A DNA stretch of 47,601 bases from an uncultured Clostridium sp. (GTDB lineage: Bacteria; Bacillota; Clostridia; Lachnospirales; Lachnospiraceae): positions 1-47,601 of the forward strand of contig CANRZB010000029.1 of assembly GCA_947644195.1 (NCBI GenBank), in the 5' to 3' direction. The number at the start of each line of letters is the position of its first letter. Within the stretch, counting starts at the first letter, position 1. The position numbers and the translations under genes were made by a program. The notes below the pieces were generated by a model. The model made no database searches and was not told where the DNA came from. It saw only the letters and a program-made list of their open reading frames with translations. This document shows, in pieces, positions 7,393-15,306 of the stretch.

Positions 7393-8364
7393 ATGAAAAA
7401 TTATCATGTACCACAGAAAAAGAACAACCTGGAGTTATTACGCGGCGTCGGTATTATAGGAATTGTACTCTACCACGCCTTTCCTGCCATCGTTCCTGGC
7501 GGATTCCTCGGCGTCCCCCTATTCTTTGTCCTGTCCGGTTATCTCATGTTTACCAGCAGCAACTACCAATGGAAACAAGGAACCTTTCGTATCCGTACCT
7601 ATTATCAAAAAAGGCTGACACGGATCCTGCCACCCCTATTTGTGATGGTTATGAGCGTATGCTGCTGCCTGACCCTTTTTCACCGCAGCTGGTTAATAGG
7701 AATTCGGCATGAAGTTTTCAGCATTTTTCTGGGATATAATAACTGGTGGCAAATCGGACAGCATGCCTCCTATTTTACTAAAAACCTTACTTCCCCATTT
7801 ACCCATCTCTGGTTCCTGGCAGTAGAATTCCAATGCTATCTACTATGGCCGTTTTTGTTTCTACTGTACCAGAAGGGTCTCCAGTGGATCGGCGGCAGAA
7901 AAATGTGCTTCCTCTTCGCTGCGCTTGCCCTATTATCTGCAGCTAGAATGTTCTGCCTCTATGTTCCGGGAAGCGACCCTTCCCGTGTCTATTACGGCAC
8001 CGATACGATGGCTTTTCCCCTGTTGATCGGTATGTTTCTCGGGGCTGTCCGATCCCAATATAAAAGCCTCTGCTTTCCGGTTTCCCCGCAGACCGCACAT
8101 GCCGTCTTTCTCTGTTTTTTGCTCTGCCTGTGCTCCCTGTTTCTATTGGTCGACGGGCAGACGGACCATCTCTACCAGGGTGGATTGTGGATGATTAGCC
8201 TGTTTTTTGCGGGTATCATCCATCTCCTGGAAAACCAGCAGGAAGCCGGAAGTGAAACCCGCACGGCTCCCCTGCTCTACCAGCTTGGCAGACACAGCTA
8301 CCAGATCTATCTCTGGCATTATCCCATCATGATCCTGGTACAACGAATCGGATGCTTCCTATAA
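7393..8364 (+). CDS. Acyltransferase-3 family membrane protein, OatA-like membrane half
   Basis: A 323-residue polytopic membrane protein predicted to pass acetyl groups from cytoplasmic acetyl-CoA to the outer face, as in OatA-type peptidoglycan O-acetylation. Family features: NNLELLRGVGIIGIVLYHAF with the key His (about residue 28), GGFLGVPLFFVLSGYLM, a basic loop RTYYQKRLTRILPPL, HLWFLAVEFQCYLLWPF (OatA has HxWSLxxExQFY here) and IYLWHYPIM near the end. About nine to ten membrane segments are visible. Unlike OatA, it ends after the membrane domain; the SGNH domain is the next gene. The ATG has GGAGG six bases upstream. Other acyltransferase-3 proteins modify lipids or sugars, so the substrate is inferred from the neighbour. 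Confidence 0.88.
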   Translation: MKNYHVPQKKNNLELLRGVGIIGIVLYHAFPAIVPGGFLGVPLFFVLSGYLMFTSSNYQWKQGTFRIRTYYQKRLTRILPPLFVMVMSVCCCLTLFHRSWLIGIRHEVFSIFLGYNNWWQIGQHASYFTKNLTSPFTHLWFLAVEFQCYLLWPFLFLLYQKGLQWIGGRKMCFLFAALALLSAARMFCLYVPGSDPSRVYYGTDTMAFPLLIGMFLGAVRSQYKSLCFPVSPQTAHAVFLCFLLCLCSLFLLVDGQTDHLYQGGLWMISLFFAGIIHLLENQQEAGSETRTAPLLYQLGRHSYQIYLWHYPIMILVQRIGCFL

Positions 8365-8458
8365 GCCATCACGTTTTCTAACTGTCAGATCAGAATCTCA
8401 GCATGCCTATCACAAAAGTAACTTTTTAACCCATAAAATCCCTGGAAAGGAGATTACT

Positions 8459-9235
8459 ATGCATCAGAATATCAGAAAAAAAATACAGTCTAGCACAAAG
8501 CTTTTTGCCTTATTGTTTTGTACCGTCGTGGGAGGTTATGGAATCTCCACCGCCCCGGAATCCGACCAGAGTGCATTAGAGCAAGAATTAAACAGAAATA
8601 AACAAATCCTGGAACAATGGGATCATATTAACTTAGTAGGAACCGGCAATACAAACACTGCGAATCCAGATACTGCAAAAGATTCCTCTGGCACAGATCC
8701 CATAGAGGGAAATTCCACCGGTTCTCCCTCCTCAACCGTCACTATAGAACCATCTCTATCTGTCATCGGGGACTCTGTTTTTCTGGGGGCAGCGCCTGCC
8801 TACAAAAAAATAGTCAAAGATGTCGCGATTGATGCAAAAATTTCCCGCCAGGTATCCCATGGACTGGATGTCGCTAAAAAATTGGCAGCCAAGGGGAAAC
8901 TAGGCAATACCGTGCTGATTTCCCTGGGTACCAACGGAAAATTCAACGAGGCAACCGGCCAGGCAATCGTTGATTATCTGGGCAAAGACCGCACTGTTTA
9001 CTGGATTACCGCTTACGGAAAAAAACTGGACTGGCAAAAAGAGGTCAACCAGACCATCCGAACACTGGCGAAGAAAAATGAAAACGTACATGTCATTGAC
9101 TGGGCCAAAGAAGCCCAGAAACATCCTGGCTGGTTCTATCAGGATGGAATTCACTTAAATACCAAAGGACAAAACGGATTTGCCCGGTTTATTGCCGCCG
9201 AATCCACACCTGCATCTCATTCTCGCCACGATTAG
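8459..9235 (+). CDS. Secreted SGNH/GDSL hydrolase-fold acetyltransferase, OatA-like extracellular half
   Basis: A 258-residue protein with a basic N-terminus and hydrophobic segment (about 14-30, signal peptide or anchor), a low-complexity Thr/Ser/Asn linker (about 58-95) and an SGNH domain. Block I is GDSV with Ser106 as nucleophile; block III is GTNG with Asn159; block V is DGIHLN with Asp229 and His232. In OatA the same catalytic set moves acetyl to the C6 hydroxyl of MurNAc, giving lysozyme resistance. Here it is a separate gene 94 bp after the acyltransferase-3 gene, with AAAGGAG before the ATG, so the pair looks like a split OatA. Its last 47 bases overlap the convergent GH127 gene. A wall or polysaccharide esterase is the main alternative. 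Confidence 0.85.
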   Translation: MHQNIRKKIQSSTKLFALLFCTVVGGYGISTAPESDQSALEQELNRNKQILEQWDHINLVGTGNTNTANPDTAKDSSGTDPIEGNSTGSPSSTVTIEPSLSVIGDSVFLGAAPAYKKIVKDVAIDAKISRQVSHGLDVAKKLAAKGKLGNTVLISLGTNGKFNEATGQAIVDYLGKDRTVYWITAYGKKLDWQKEVNQTIRTLAKKNENVHVIDWAKEAQKHPGWFYQDGIHLNTKGQNGFARFIAAESTPASHSRHD

Positions 9236-11210
9236 CCCAGGTATAATAAGGAACCAAATGTAATGTGACTGGTTTCCGACTCCCCTTCCGTGCATCATGA
9301 TACAATTCGTCGGTTTCCACCGCTTCCTGGCGGAACCCGGCGACAGCAATCCCTTTCACGGAAGCGGAGGCGACCTGCCGTTCCTCTAACACGGGCTCGG
9401 CATCCGTACAGATGCTTATCAAATGGAGATCCCTGCCCTGATCTACTTCCTCCATACAGTATACGACCGGACCACGCATGACTGCAACTTTCCCAATGTC
9501 TTCCCGCACCCTGGTGTCTGCCTCCAGAAAACGAATCTCCATAGGAAAATCTAACAGGATTTGATCCTGTTCTTTCCATCGCCTGGTAATATAGAGATAT
9601 CCCTCCCGCTCTTCGATTGCAGCATCCTCTGCTTCCAGCTGATAGGTATCACACCAGTCCGGAATCCGGCAAGCAATCGTAAAAACAGCGTCCACTCCCC
9701 GAACCTGGATCTTGACCGCTCCATCCCAAGGATGACCGGATTCTATAGAAATCTCTGCCATTTTTCCGGCAATATCTTTGTGGATCACTGCACCGATATA
9801 GAGATGCACAAACAAGGTATCTTCTGTGGCTGTATATGCATAGGATCCCACAGACCCCAACAAACGCGCCAGATTCGGCGGGCAGCAGGCACATCCAAAC
9901 CATTTCTGGCGAACCGCCTTGACATGAAACTTCCGTTCATCCAACCTGCATGCTTCGGGCGCCACCTCTAAAGGATTGACATAAAAGAAACTCCTGCCAT
10001 CTAACGCCATTCCACTGAGGATTCCATTATACAATGCCCGCTCCATCACATTGGCATATTTGGCAGCAGGATGGATCTGCAACATTCTCCTGGCAAAAAA
10101 GACGAGTCCAATAGAAGCACAGGTTTCAGCATAAGCGGTATCATTGGGTAAATCATAGGCAAAAGAAAATGCTTCCCCGATATGCGTCCCTCCGATTCCT
10201 CCCGTGATATACATCTTTTTCTGCGTCATATTGTCCCAAAGACGCTCACACGCCTCATAGAGCGAGGAATCCTCATAGTATCTGGCGAGATCTGCCATAC
10301 CGGAATACAGATATACCCCGCGCACAGCATGTCCAACTGCTTCCGTCTGTCGGCGCACCGGCAGATGTGCCTGATAATACTGATAGCGGAGTTCCTGTTC
10401 TTCCCTCGCAGAGATCTTCCACGCCTGATCTTCCCGATCAAAATAATAGGGTCTCTGTCCCCTCTCATTGACAAAGAAATAACTCAGATCCAGATACCGC
10501 TTCTCCCCCGTCACTTCATAAAGACGCACCAGCGCCATTTCTGCAATCTCATGCCCCGGATAACCTTTACATTGGTTCTCGCCCGTACCAAAAAATCCAT
10601 TGATATAATCTGCAAATTTTCGGGCCGCCTCCAACAGTCGCATTTTCCCGGTAGCTTGATAATAGGCAACAGCAGCCTCTGCCAGATGCCCAAAACAATA
10701 TAATTCGTGATGGTCCCGAAGATTGGTAAAAATCTGATCCATCCCACCAATGATATAATAGGTATCCAGATATCCATTTTCCTGCTGCGCCGCACAGACC
10801 GCATCGATCGCCTGATCCGCCAAATTTTCCAACTCCTGGTCTGGATGCTGGGACAGCGAATACGCTACCGATTCAATCCATTTATATAAATCACTGTCCT
10901 GGAAAACAAAACCATAAAATTTCTCCTCTAACGGTTTCCCATCCTCGGGCAGCGACTGAAATCCCCGAAAAGTAAACTTCGGTTCTTCAAAGTCACTCCC
11001 CTTGTTCCTGCGCTCCTGATTCTGGCGGCCCGCCACCTGAAAATTGCGCATGCAAAAACTGGGATCTGCCTCTGGAATCTGGTCGTTTAATGCACGCCAT
11101 TGGTATGGAATGATTTCCCGCCGAACCAATTCCATTCTCTCTCCCCAAAAATCATCGGTAATCTGTATTTGCTGCAAAGGCAGCGGTGTGTTTCTCTCCT
11201 CTTTTTTCAC
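9189..11210 (-). CDS. Glycoside hydrolase family 127, beta-L-arabinofuranosidase
   Basis: A 673-residue enzyme related to HypBA1, which removes beta-L-arabinofuranose from plant hydroxyproline-linked arabinans. The zinc/Cys active site is intact: Glu362 and Cys364 in YAETCAS, Cys442 and Cys443 in GCACCPPN, matching the Glu338, Cys340, Cys417, Cys418 spacing of HypBA1, with Glu346 matching Glu322. The N-terminal (alpha/alpha)6 barrel has GHLAEAAVAYYQATG and GHAVRGVYLYSGMAD; the C-terminal beta domain ends YYTWANRGENEMQVW, typical of the family. There is no signal peptide, so it acts on imported sugars. The start is GTG with AGGAG upstream. It overlaps the convergent SGNH gene by 47 bp. No transporter or regulator adjoins it, so it seems to be a lone catabolic gene. 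Confidence 0.9.
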   Translation of the reverse strand: MKKEERNTPLPLQQIQITDDFWGERMELVRREIIPYQWRALNDQIPEADPSFCMRNFQVAGRQNQERRNKGSDFEEPKFTFRGFQSLPEDGKPLEEKFYGFVFQDSDLYKWIESVAYSLSQHPDQELENLADQAIDAVCAAQQENGYLDTYYIIGGMDQIFTNLRDHHELYCFGHLAEAAVAYYQATGKMRLLEAARKFADYINGFFGTGENQCKGYPGHEIAEMALVRLYEVTGEKRYLDLSYFFVNERGQRPYYFDREDQAWKISAREEQELRYQYYQAHLPVRRQTEAVGHAVRGVYLYSGMADLARYYEDSSLYEACERLWDNMTQKKMYITGGIGGTHIGEAFSFAYDLPNDTAYAETCASIGLVFFARRMLQIHPAAKYANVMERALYNGILSGMALDGRSFFYVNPLEVAPEACRLDERKFHVKAVRQKWFGCACCPPNLARLLGSVGSYAYTATEDTLFVHLYIGAVIHKDIAGKMAEISIESGHPWDGAVKIQVRGVDAVFTIACRIPDWCDTYQLEAEDAAIEEREGYLYITRRWKEQDQILLDFPMEIRFLEADTRVREDIGKVAVMRGPVVYCMEEVDQGRDLHLISICTDAEPVLEERQVASASVKGIAVAGFRQEAVETDELYHDARKGSRKPVTLHLVPYYTWANRGENEMQVWIRRQ

Positions 11211-11313
11211 AGACTTCTCCTATCTCTGTCAAATAATTGGTAAGTTACTGATGTACGGTATCTTTCATTGTCAGTAATCAAGTCATTTGTCAAAATATCA
11301 GTGATCCAAAATT

Positions 11314-11916
11314 CTAATACCACTTTTCTGCATATAACATAGAATTCTCTACCGCTTCCAGATGCAACAGTTCCAACCGTTTCCTCTCCTGCATACTTCT
11401 CTCTAACAGATACTTTTCCAGGCGTTTCTTCTCCAGTCGTTTTTTCTCCAAGCGACGCTTCTCCAGCAGTTTTTCGTAGCGCTTCTGAAATTCTTTTCTA
11501 CGCCTTCTGCGCCGCTCCATATAATCATCCTCTTCTTTTTGATCCGACGAAGTACTCCAGCTGTCCACACGGTATTCTTCCTCGCTGCCGCCAATTGTCA
11601 CAATACGGTATCCCTGACCGCAAAAAGGTCCCATTAAATCCCGTCGTAGCAGAGCCATTACTCTTTCCCGGTATTCAGGATCTTCTTTCATCTTTTCCCA
11701 GCCTTCTCTCGTCACATGAATCAAGGTATGATGATTCGGGCACCACTGCATCATCTGCTCCACCTCATCCCAAAATTCCTGCTGAAACTGTTCCATACTC
11801 ATTTCCTGAATACGCTCCACCGCCGAAACAAATTCTATTTCGGATAACTCCTGGGAATCCCGGTTCCATGTTGCCGCATACTCCTGTAAACGGCGTGAAT
11901 CATTAATTTCTAACAT
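11314..11916 (-). CDS. Hypothetical protein with basic coiled-coil tail
   Basis: A 200-residue protein I do not recognise. Residues 1-80 are acidic and helical, rich in Glu, Gln and Met. Residues 85-120 form a more globular-looking stretch with FCGQGYRIVTIGG. From about 132 comes a run of arginines, then a highly basic coiled coil with short repeats of the form LEKKR to about residue 170, ending with aromatic residues. There is no signal peptide or membrane segment. GAGGAGAGGGAT precedes the ATG. It lies 104 bp upstream of the GH127 gene on the same strand and about 230 bp after the YccF gene. The basic tail could bind nucleic acid or an acidic partner, but this is a guess. Confidence 0.75.
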   Translation of the reverse strand: MLEINDSRRLQEYAATWNRDSQELSEIEFVSAVERIQEMSMEQFQQEFWDEVEQMMQWCPNHHTLIHVTREGWEKMKEDPEYRERVMALLRRDLMGPFCGQGYRIVTIGGSEEEYRVDSWSTSSDQKEEDDYMERRRRRRKEFQKRYEKLLEKRRLEKKRLEKKRLEKYLLERSMQERKRLELLHLEAVENSMLYAEKWY

Positions 11917-11965
11917 ATCCCTCTCCTCTTTTTCCAGTACGCACTACTTTCCTATTCGATTAAGA

Positions 11966-11989
11966 GAGAGTTTCGCAAGCGAAACTCTC
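11966..11989. other. Perfect 11-bp hairpin
   Basis: GAGAGTTTCGC, a two-base loop and GCGAAACTCTC form a perfect stem between the YccF gene terminator and the 200-residue hypothetical gene. There is no strong T-run on either side, so a terminator role is uncertain. Read on the minus strand it sits about 50 bp before the hypothetical start and could shape its leader. Confidence 0.5.
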
Positions 11990-12004
11990 CGCCTCCGATT
12001 CGAG

Positions 12005-12048
12005 AATAAAAGCGATGCATCCCACTCCGTCCCTGGAATACATCGCTC
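12005..12048 (-). terminator. Terminator downstream of the YccF gene
   Basis: On the minus strand AGCGATGTAT pairs with ATGCATCGCT (one mismatch) over a loop of about 17 bases and is followed by TTTTATT. It lies about 95 bp past the YccF stop, so it ends that transcript. Confidence 0.7.
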
Positions 12049-12144
12049 TCCTTAGCTATAGGTTATATCGGCTCTCCTACTGGAAATAATTAGGATAAAG
12101 GTGGATTTCTTCTTAGAAAATATAGAATCCCCTCCTATTCTGTT

Positions 12145-12510
12145 TCAAAGAGATGAAATCGTAGCACCAAACGGCATCAGAGATAATTTCGCCAATTTAA
12201 AAAACTGTAACCCAAACGGAATCCCAATGATCGTAATACACAACAGGCAACCGGAAATCACATTTCCAACTGCCATCGGAATCCCACAAAAGATCAGCCA
12301 GATTATATTGGCAATCAGCGAAACTGTGCCTCCCCCATATACAATCTCTTTTCCGAAAGGACAGAATCCCATAGAAGCAAACTTAAAGCACTGCAGACCC
12401 AACGGAATTCCAACAATCGTACAACAACATAGAATCCCGGAAAAGATCCATCCCAAACCGCAAAAAAAGCCACCAAAAACAAACCAGATCACATTACCCA
12501 AACATCCCAT
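12145..12510 (-). CDS. YccF domain-containing small membrane protein
   Basis: A 121-residue membrane protein of the YccF (DUF307) type, with unknown function. It is built from two similar halves: each has a hydrophobic segment with WxxFGG or WLIFCG, a second hydrophobic segment rich in Cys/Ile, then GIPxGLQxFKxA and PFG, near residues 35-58 and 97-118. The ATG at 12510 (MGCLGN) is chosen because AAAGGA lies eight bases before it; the frame stays open upstream but without a ribosome site. It is a single-gene unit with its own terminator, divergent from the GGDEF gene. Confidence 0.85.
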   Translation of the reverse strand: MGCLGNVIWFVFGGFFCGLGWIFSGILCCCTIVGIPLGLQCFKFASMGFCPFGKEIVYGGGTVSLIANIIWLIFCGIPMAVGNVISGCLLCITIIGIPFGLQFFKLAKLSLMPFGATISSL

Positions 12511-12634
12511 ATTCAATGTCCTTTCATAAATTCCAATAATATCCACCTAATCTATCTAATGATACCACAGAAACACTCTTCTTGCCACAGAATGAAACAA
12601 GAATGGAATCGCCAAAATTTGAACACTGTTGTTA

Positions 12635-12663
12635 TTGAAATAAGCGTCAAACTCTCATATAAT
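12635..12663 (+). promoter_or_regulatory. Sigma-A promoter of the GGDEF gene
   Basis: TTGAAA (12635-12640), a 17-base spacer and TATAAT (12658-12663) precede the ATG at 12715 by about 50 bases. No operator or riboswitch fold was seen in the short leader. Confidence 0.75.
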
Positions 12664-12714
12664 ATAACTATCTATCATCCATAGCAAGGAAGCTCCTTGG
12701 AAAGGAAGTGCAAA

Positions 12715-13944
12715 ATGTATCATACAAAAATGAAAAGAAATCTGCTTTTTATTGATCACGGGCAGACCTGTGAAGAACTTTGCCAAATTCTTGATGATAA
12801 ATACAACGTAACGATTGTTCGAGATATGACAGCCGCAAAAGATCTCCTGAAACAAAGTGAATCAGATATCCAAGCACTTCTGATTCACGCGGATCTACAG
12901 GAAGATATTAGCAAAGCTGTCCAATTTTTGAAAGACAGCAAAAGCCTTATCTCTATTCCAATTCTTACATATACCGATAAAGAGATCCCTGCAGACGAAT
13001 TTAGTTATCTCGGATCCGGAGTTTTTGATTGCATTACCAGACCATTTATCAGTAATATAATTAAAAACAGGATTACAAATGCAATTTCATTTACAGATTC
13101 CATGACGTTCTACGGAATTGAAAAGATACTGAAACAGCTTCCTTCCAATATTTTTCTCAAGGACAATGAGGCCCGATACATTTTTGCGACAAAGTATTGG
13201 CATCATCTGAAAAAACCGGATGATCCCAATTGGTCAATTCGGGGGAAAATTGATCCTGAGATACGAAAAGATAAACATAACGCTATCGAAGCGCATAAAA
13301 AAGATTTGGAAATCATAGAAACCGGTAAGGGTATGACTTACACGATTGAAATCAATGAGGATGGAATACAGGAATTCCTCCAAATTATCAAACAGCCTCT
13401 TTTCAATGAGGAGGGACATGTCACGGGCATTATCGGCCTGATTAACAATGTGACGGAGCACGAATTATTGAAAAAAAAGCTCCAGGAGCAAGCCGTCACT
13501 GACACACTGACCGGTCTATATAACAGGGCATATCTGGACGAATTTATCAAAATGCACAACGATGATTGTTACCCTCTTGCCATTATCTCGGCTGATTGTG
13601 ACGGACTCAAAGAAATAAACGATACCTTTGGGCATACGGCGGGCGATGAATATATTAAAGCTACTGCAAACCTTTTCAAAACGGTTTTACCCGAGGAACG
13701 CATATTATTCCGCATGGGCGGGGACGAATTTCTTGTTTTATTGCCCTCAACTTCAGAGGAAAAAGCCCTGCTCCTTGTAGATAAGCTAAAAGAGATGCAA
13801 AAACAATACCTCATACAAAACCGACAGCTGAGTATCTCTTTCGGCGTATCCGTCATGAAGAGCAGGGGAGATAGTTTCCATACCTGTATTACTGATTCCG
13901 ATCAAAAAATGTATTTTGAAAAAAGAAGGAAGCATAGAACGTAG
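12715..13944 (+). CDS. Degenerate-receiver / PAS / GGDEF protein, predicted diguanylate cyclase
   Basis: A 409-residue signalling protein predicted to make cyclic di-GMP from two GTP. Residues 8-125 look like a response-regulator receiver, but the phosphorylation site region reads LLIHADLQ with His where Asp is expected, and the CITRPF segment has Arg109 in place of the conserved Lys, so it is probably not phosphorylated. A PAS-like domain spans about 130-250 (LPSNIFLKDNEARYIFATKYW). The GGDEF domain follows, with DTLTGLYNRAYLDEF, DCDGLKEINDTFGHTAGDEYI and an intact MGGDEF at 334-339. The inhibitory RxxD site before GGDEF is missing. Start: ATG with AAAGGAAG upstream. No EAL or HD-GYP partner is in the window. 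Confidence 0.9.
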   Translation: MYHTKMKRNLLFIDHGQTCEELCQILDDKYNVTIVRDMTAAKDLLKQSESDIQALLIHADLQEDISKAVQFLKDSKSLISIPILTYTDKEIPADEFSYLGSGVFDCITRPFISNIIKNRITNAISFTDSMTFYGIEKILKQLPSNIFLKDNEARYIFATKYWHHLKKPDDPNWSIRGKIDPEIRKDKHNAIEAHKKDLEIIETGKGMTYTIEINEDGIQEFLQIIKQPLFNEEGHVTGIIGLINNVTEHELLKKKLQEQAVTDTLTGLYNRAYLDEFIKMHNDDCYPLAIISADCDGLKEINDTFGHTAGDEYIKATANLFKTVLPEERILFRMGGDEFLVLLPSTSEEKALLLVDKLKEMQKQYLIQNRQLSISFGVSVMKSRGDSFHTCITDSDQKMYFEKRRKHRT

Positions 13945-13984
13945 TTCTCCTTTAAATGTTCCTAAAGGATTGTTACACGCATTG

Positions 13985-14725
13985 CTACTCTTTTTTAACA
14001 GAGACGGGAGTAATCACAATCTGCTCCGCAGAAATATTGGTTTTTCGCTTCACAATATCAACAATCTGTGCCATCTCCTTTGCTGATAATTTCTCAGCAT
14101 CCACGACAACATCCGCTTTACCGTCATTGATGCTGACCATGGCATCCGAAAAACCTTTCGCCTCTAACATCATTTCCGCATCGCTTTCTTTCTGGGCATT
14201 TTCCGTAATCTCTGCGACTTCCTGTACGGCTGCTTTTTTATCTGCAGAACTCAGAGAATCATTATTGACAATTTCCATCAATGTCTCTTTATTTTTGGCC
14301 CGGGTCTGTTCTCTGGACAATTTTGCAGAAGAAAAATAATCCGCACCAATTACATTGGATACCATAACTGCTTCCCCCGGATTTTCCTGAGAAGCAACCA
14401 CTTCCCCCTTGTCATTTACACTGAGGGTCTTGCCTTTGTCATCTTCCTCGGAGATATCGGTAGCCTGTGCATTGTCCTGTTCCTTGGCAGAATCGTCCTC
14501 TTTTTGCTGGGCTGCCTCATCCTCTTTATCCTCCTTCGGTTCCGTTTCTTCTTTCGCCGTTTTGGTGCCCGCTTCTTTCTGTTCCGCCGTTTTCTGTTTA
14601 TTGGCATTGAGCCCGAATCCTCCGGTTGTAATCTCCTGTCCGGTAAAATTTAAGTATCCTGCCACGACGATCATCACTGCCAATGCTGTAATAATGATTT
14701 GATTTTTGTGAACCATTTTCTTCAT
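13985..14725 (-). CDS. spoIIIAH: Stage III sporulation protein AH
   Basis: A 246-residue protein, the mother-cell half of the SpoIIQ-SpoIIIAH channel across the forespore membranes. There is one membrane segment at about 10-27, then an unusually charged Glu/Lys/Asp-rich linker (about 42-100), then the YscJ/FliF-like ring domain (about 115-246) with YFSSAKLSREQTRAKNKETL and AQIVDIVKRKTNISAEQIVI, which is family-typical. The start has GAGGTAAAT before the ATG. It is the last gene of the spoIIIA operon, about 80 bp after spoIIIAG. The stop lies 41 bp from the convergent GGDEF gene, with a small TCCTTTA/TAAAGGA hairpin between (13948-13970) as possible terminator. Confidence 0.95.
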   Translation of the reverse strand: MKKMVHKNQIIITALAVMIVVAGYLNFTGQEITTGGFGLNANKQKTAEQKEAGTKTAKEETEPKEDKEDEAAQQKEDDSAKEQDNAQATDISEEDDKGKTLSVNDKGEVVASQENPGEAVMVSNVIGADYFSSAKLSREQTRAKNKETLMEIVNNDSLSSADKKAAVQEVAEITENAQKESDAEMMLEAKGFSDAMVSINDGKADVVVDAEKLSAKEMAQIVDIVKRKTNISAEQIVITPVSVKKE

Positions 14726-14805
14726 ATTTACCTCACTTTCGCCCGTACAAGTATTGACGCTCTATGTACAATAGGTGGTATCGGTTATCCTTGTACTGAC
14801 ATTTT

Positions 14806-15306
14806 TTATTCCATCTTCATTACCCTTATTTTATGTGGCTCCAGAGAAAATAATGCCTGAACTGCACGAATTATTTCTGCATCCATCTGCGCTTCCCCTG
14901 CTCCCTCCGCTACCACCAGTACCCCCTCCACTTTCTGCACCCGGGTATTCTCTAACAGCTTGGTTTTTTCCTCGGCACTATCTAAGGTAATCATCACGTC
15001 TACCTGCCCGATTCCCTGCACCTTTTCCAATATTTTTTCCAGCTGTTTCTCCTTCTTATCCGTATAAGCCTCCATGGCAGTCGCCGCCTCTGTCGCTCCA
15101 TCCACCGTTCCGCTGCTTTTATTCCGGTCAGAACGGCCCGTAGAACCTCCTGTCCAGCCGGACGGCAAAGAAAGTATTAGCAAAGCGATTCCCGCCACAA
15201 CCACCAGCAGTAATTTGGGTAAGCCAATCTCCTGTAGACGGATCGGAGGTAAAGATTTCCCCTTTCTAGCGCTATCGGCACCCGGTTCCGTTCCCTTTAA
15301 ATCCAT
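14806..15306 (-). CDS. spoIIIAG: Stage III sporulation protein AG
   Basis: A 166-residue ring-forming component of the feeding-tube channel at the engulfed forespore. There is one membrane segment at about 28-47, then a ring-building domain with KILEKVQGIGQVDVMITLDSA, VQKVEGVLVVAEGAG and EIIRAVQALFSLEPHKIRVMKM, matching the SpoIIIAG consensus. It is shorter than the B. subtilis protein (229), mainly in the linker. The start overlaps the end of spoIIIAF by 10 bp, with GGAGAG upstream, consistent with coupled translation. Confidence 0.94.
   Translation of the reverse strand: MDLKGTEPGADSARKGKSLPPIRLQEIGLPKLLLVVVAGIALLILSLPSGWTGGSTGRSDRNKSSGTVDGATEAATAMEAYTDKKEKQLEKILEKVQGIGQVDVMITLDSAEEKTKLLENTRVQKVEGVLVVAEGAGEAQMDAEIIRAVQALFSLEPHKIRVMKME

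Noticed and set aside
7380-7712. Plus-strand frame starting just before the acyltransferase gene
   Set aside because: The ATG there is part of the GGAGG ribosome site of the real gene, and the product has no family features.
12101-12529. Plus-strand frame opposite the YccF gene
   Set aside because: The composition is a mirror of the YccF membrane segments; the minus-strand frame has a ribosome site and a known family.
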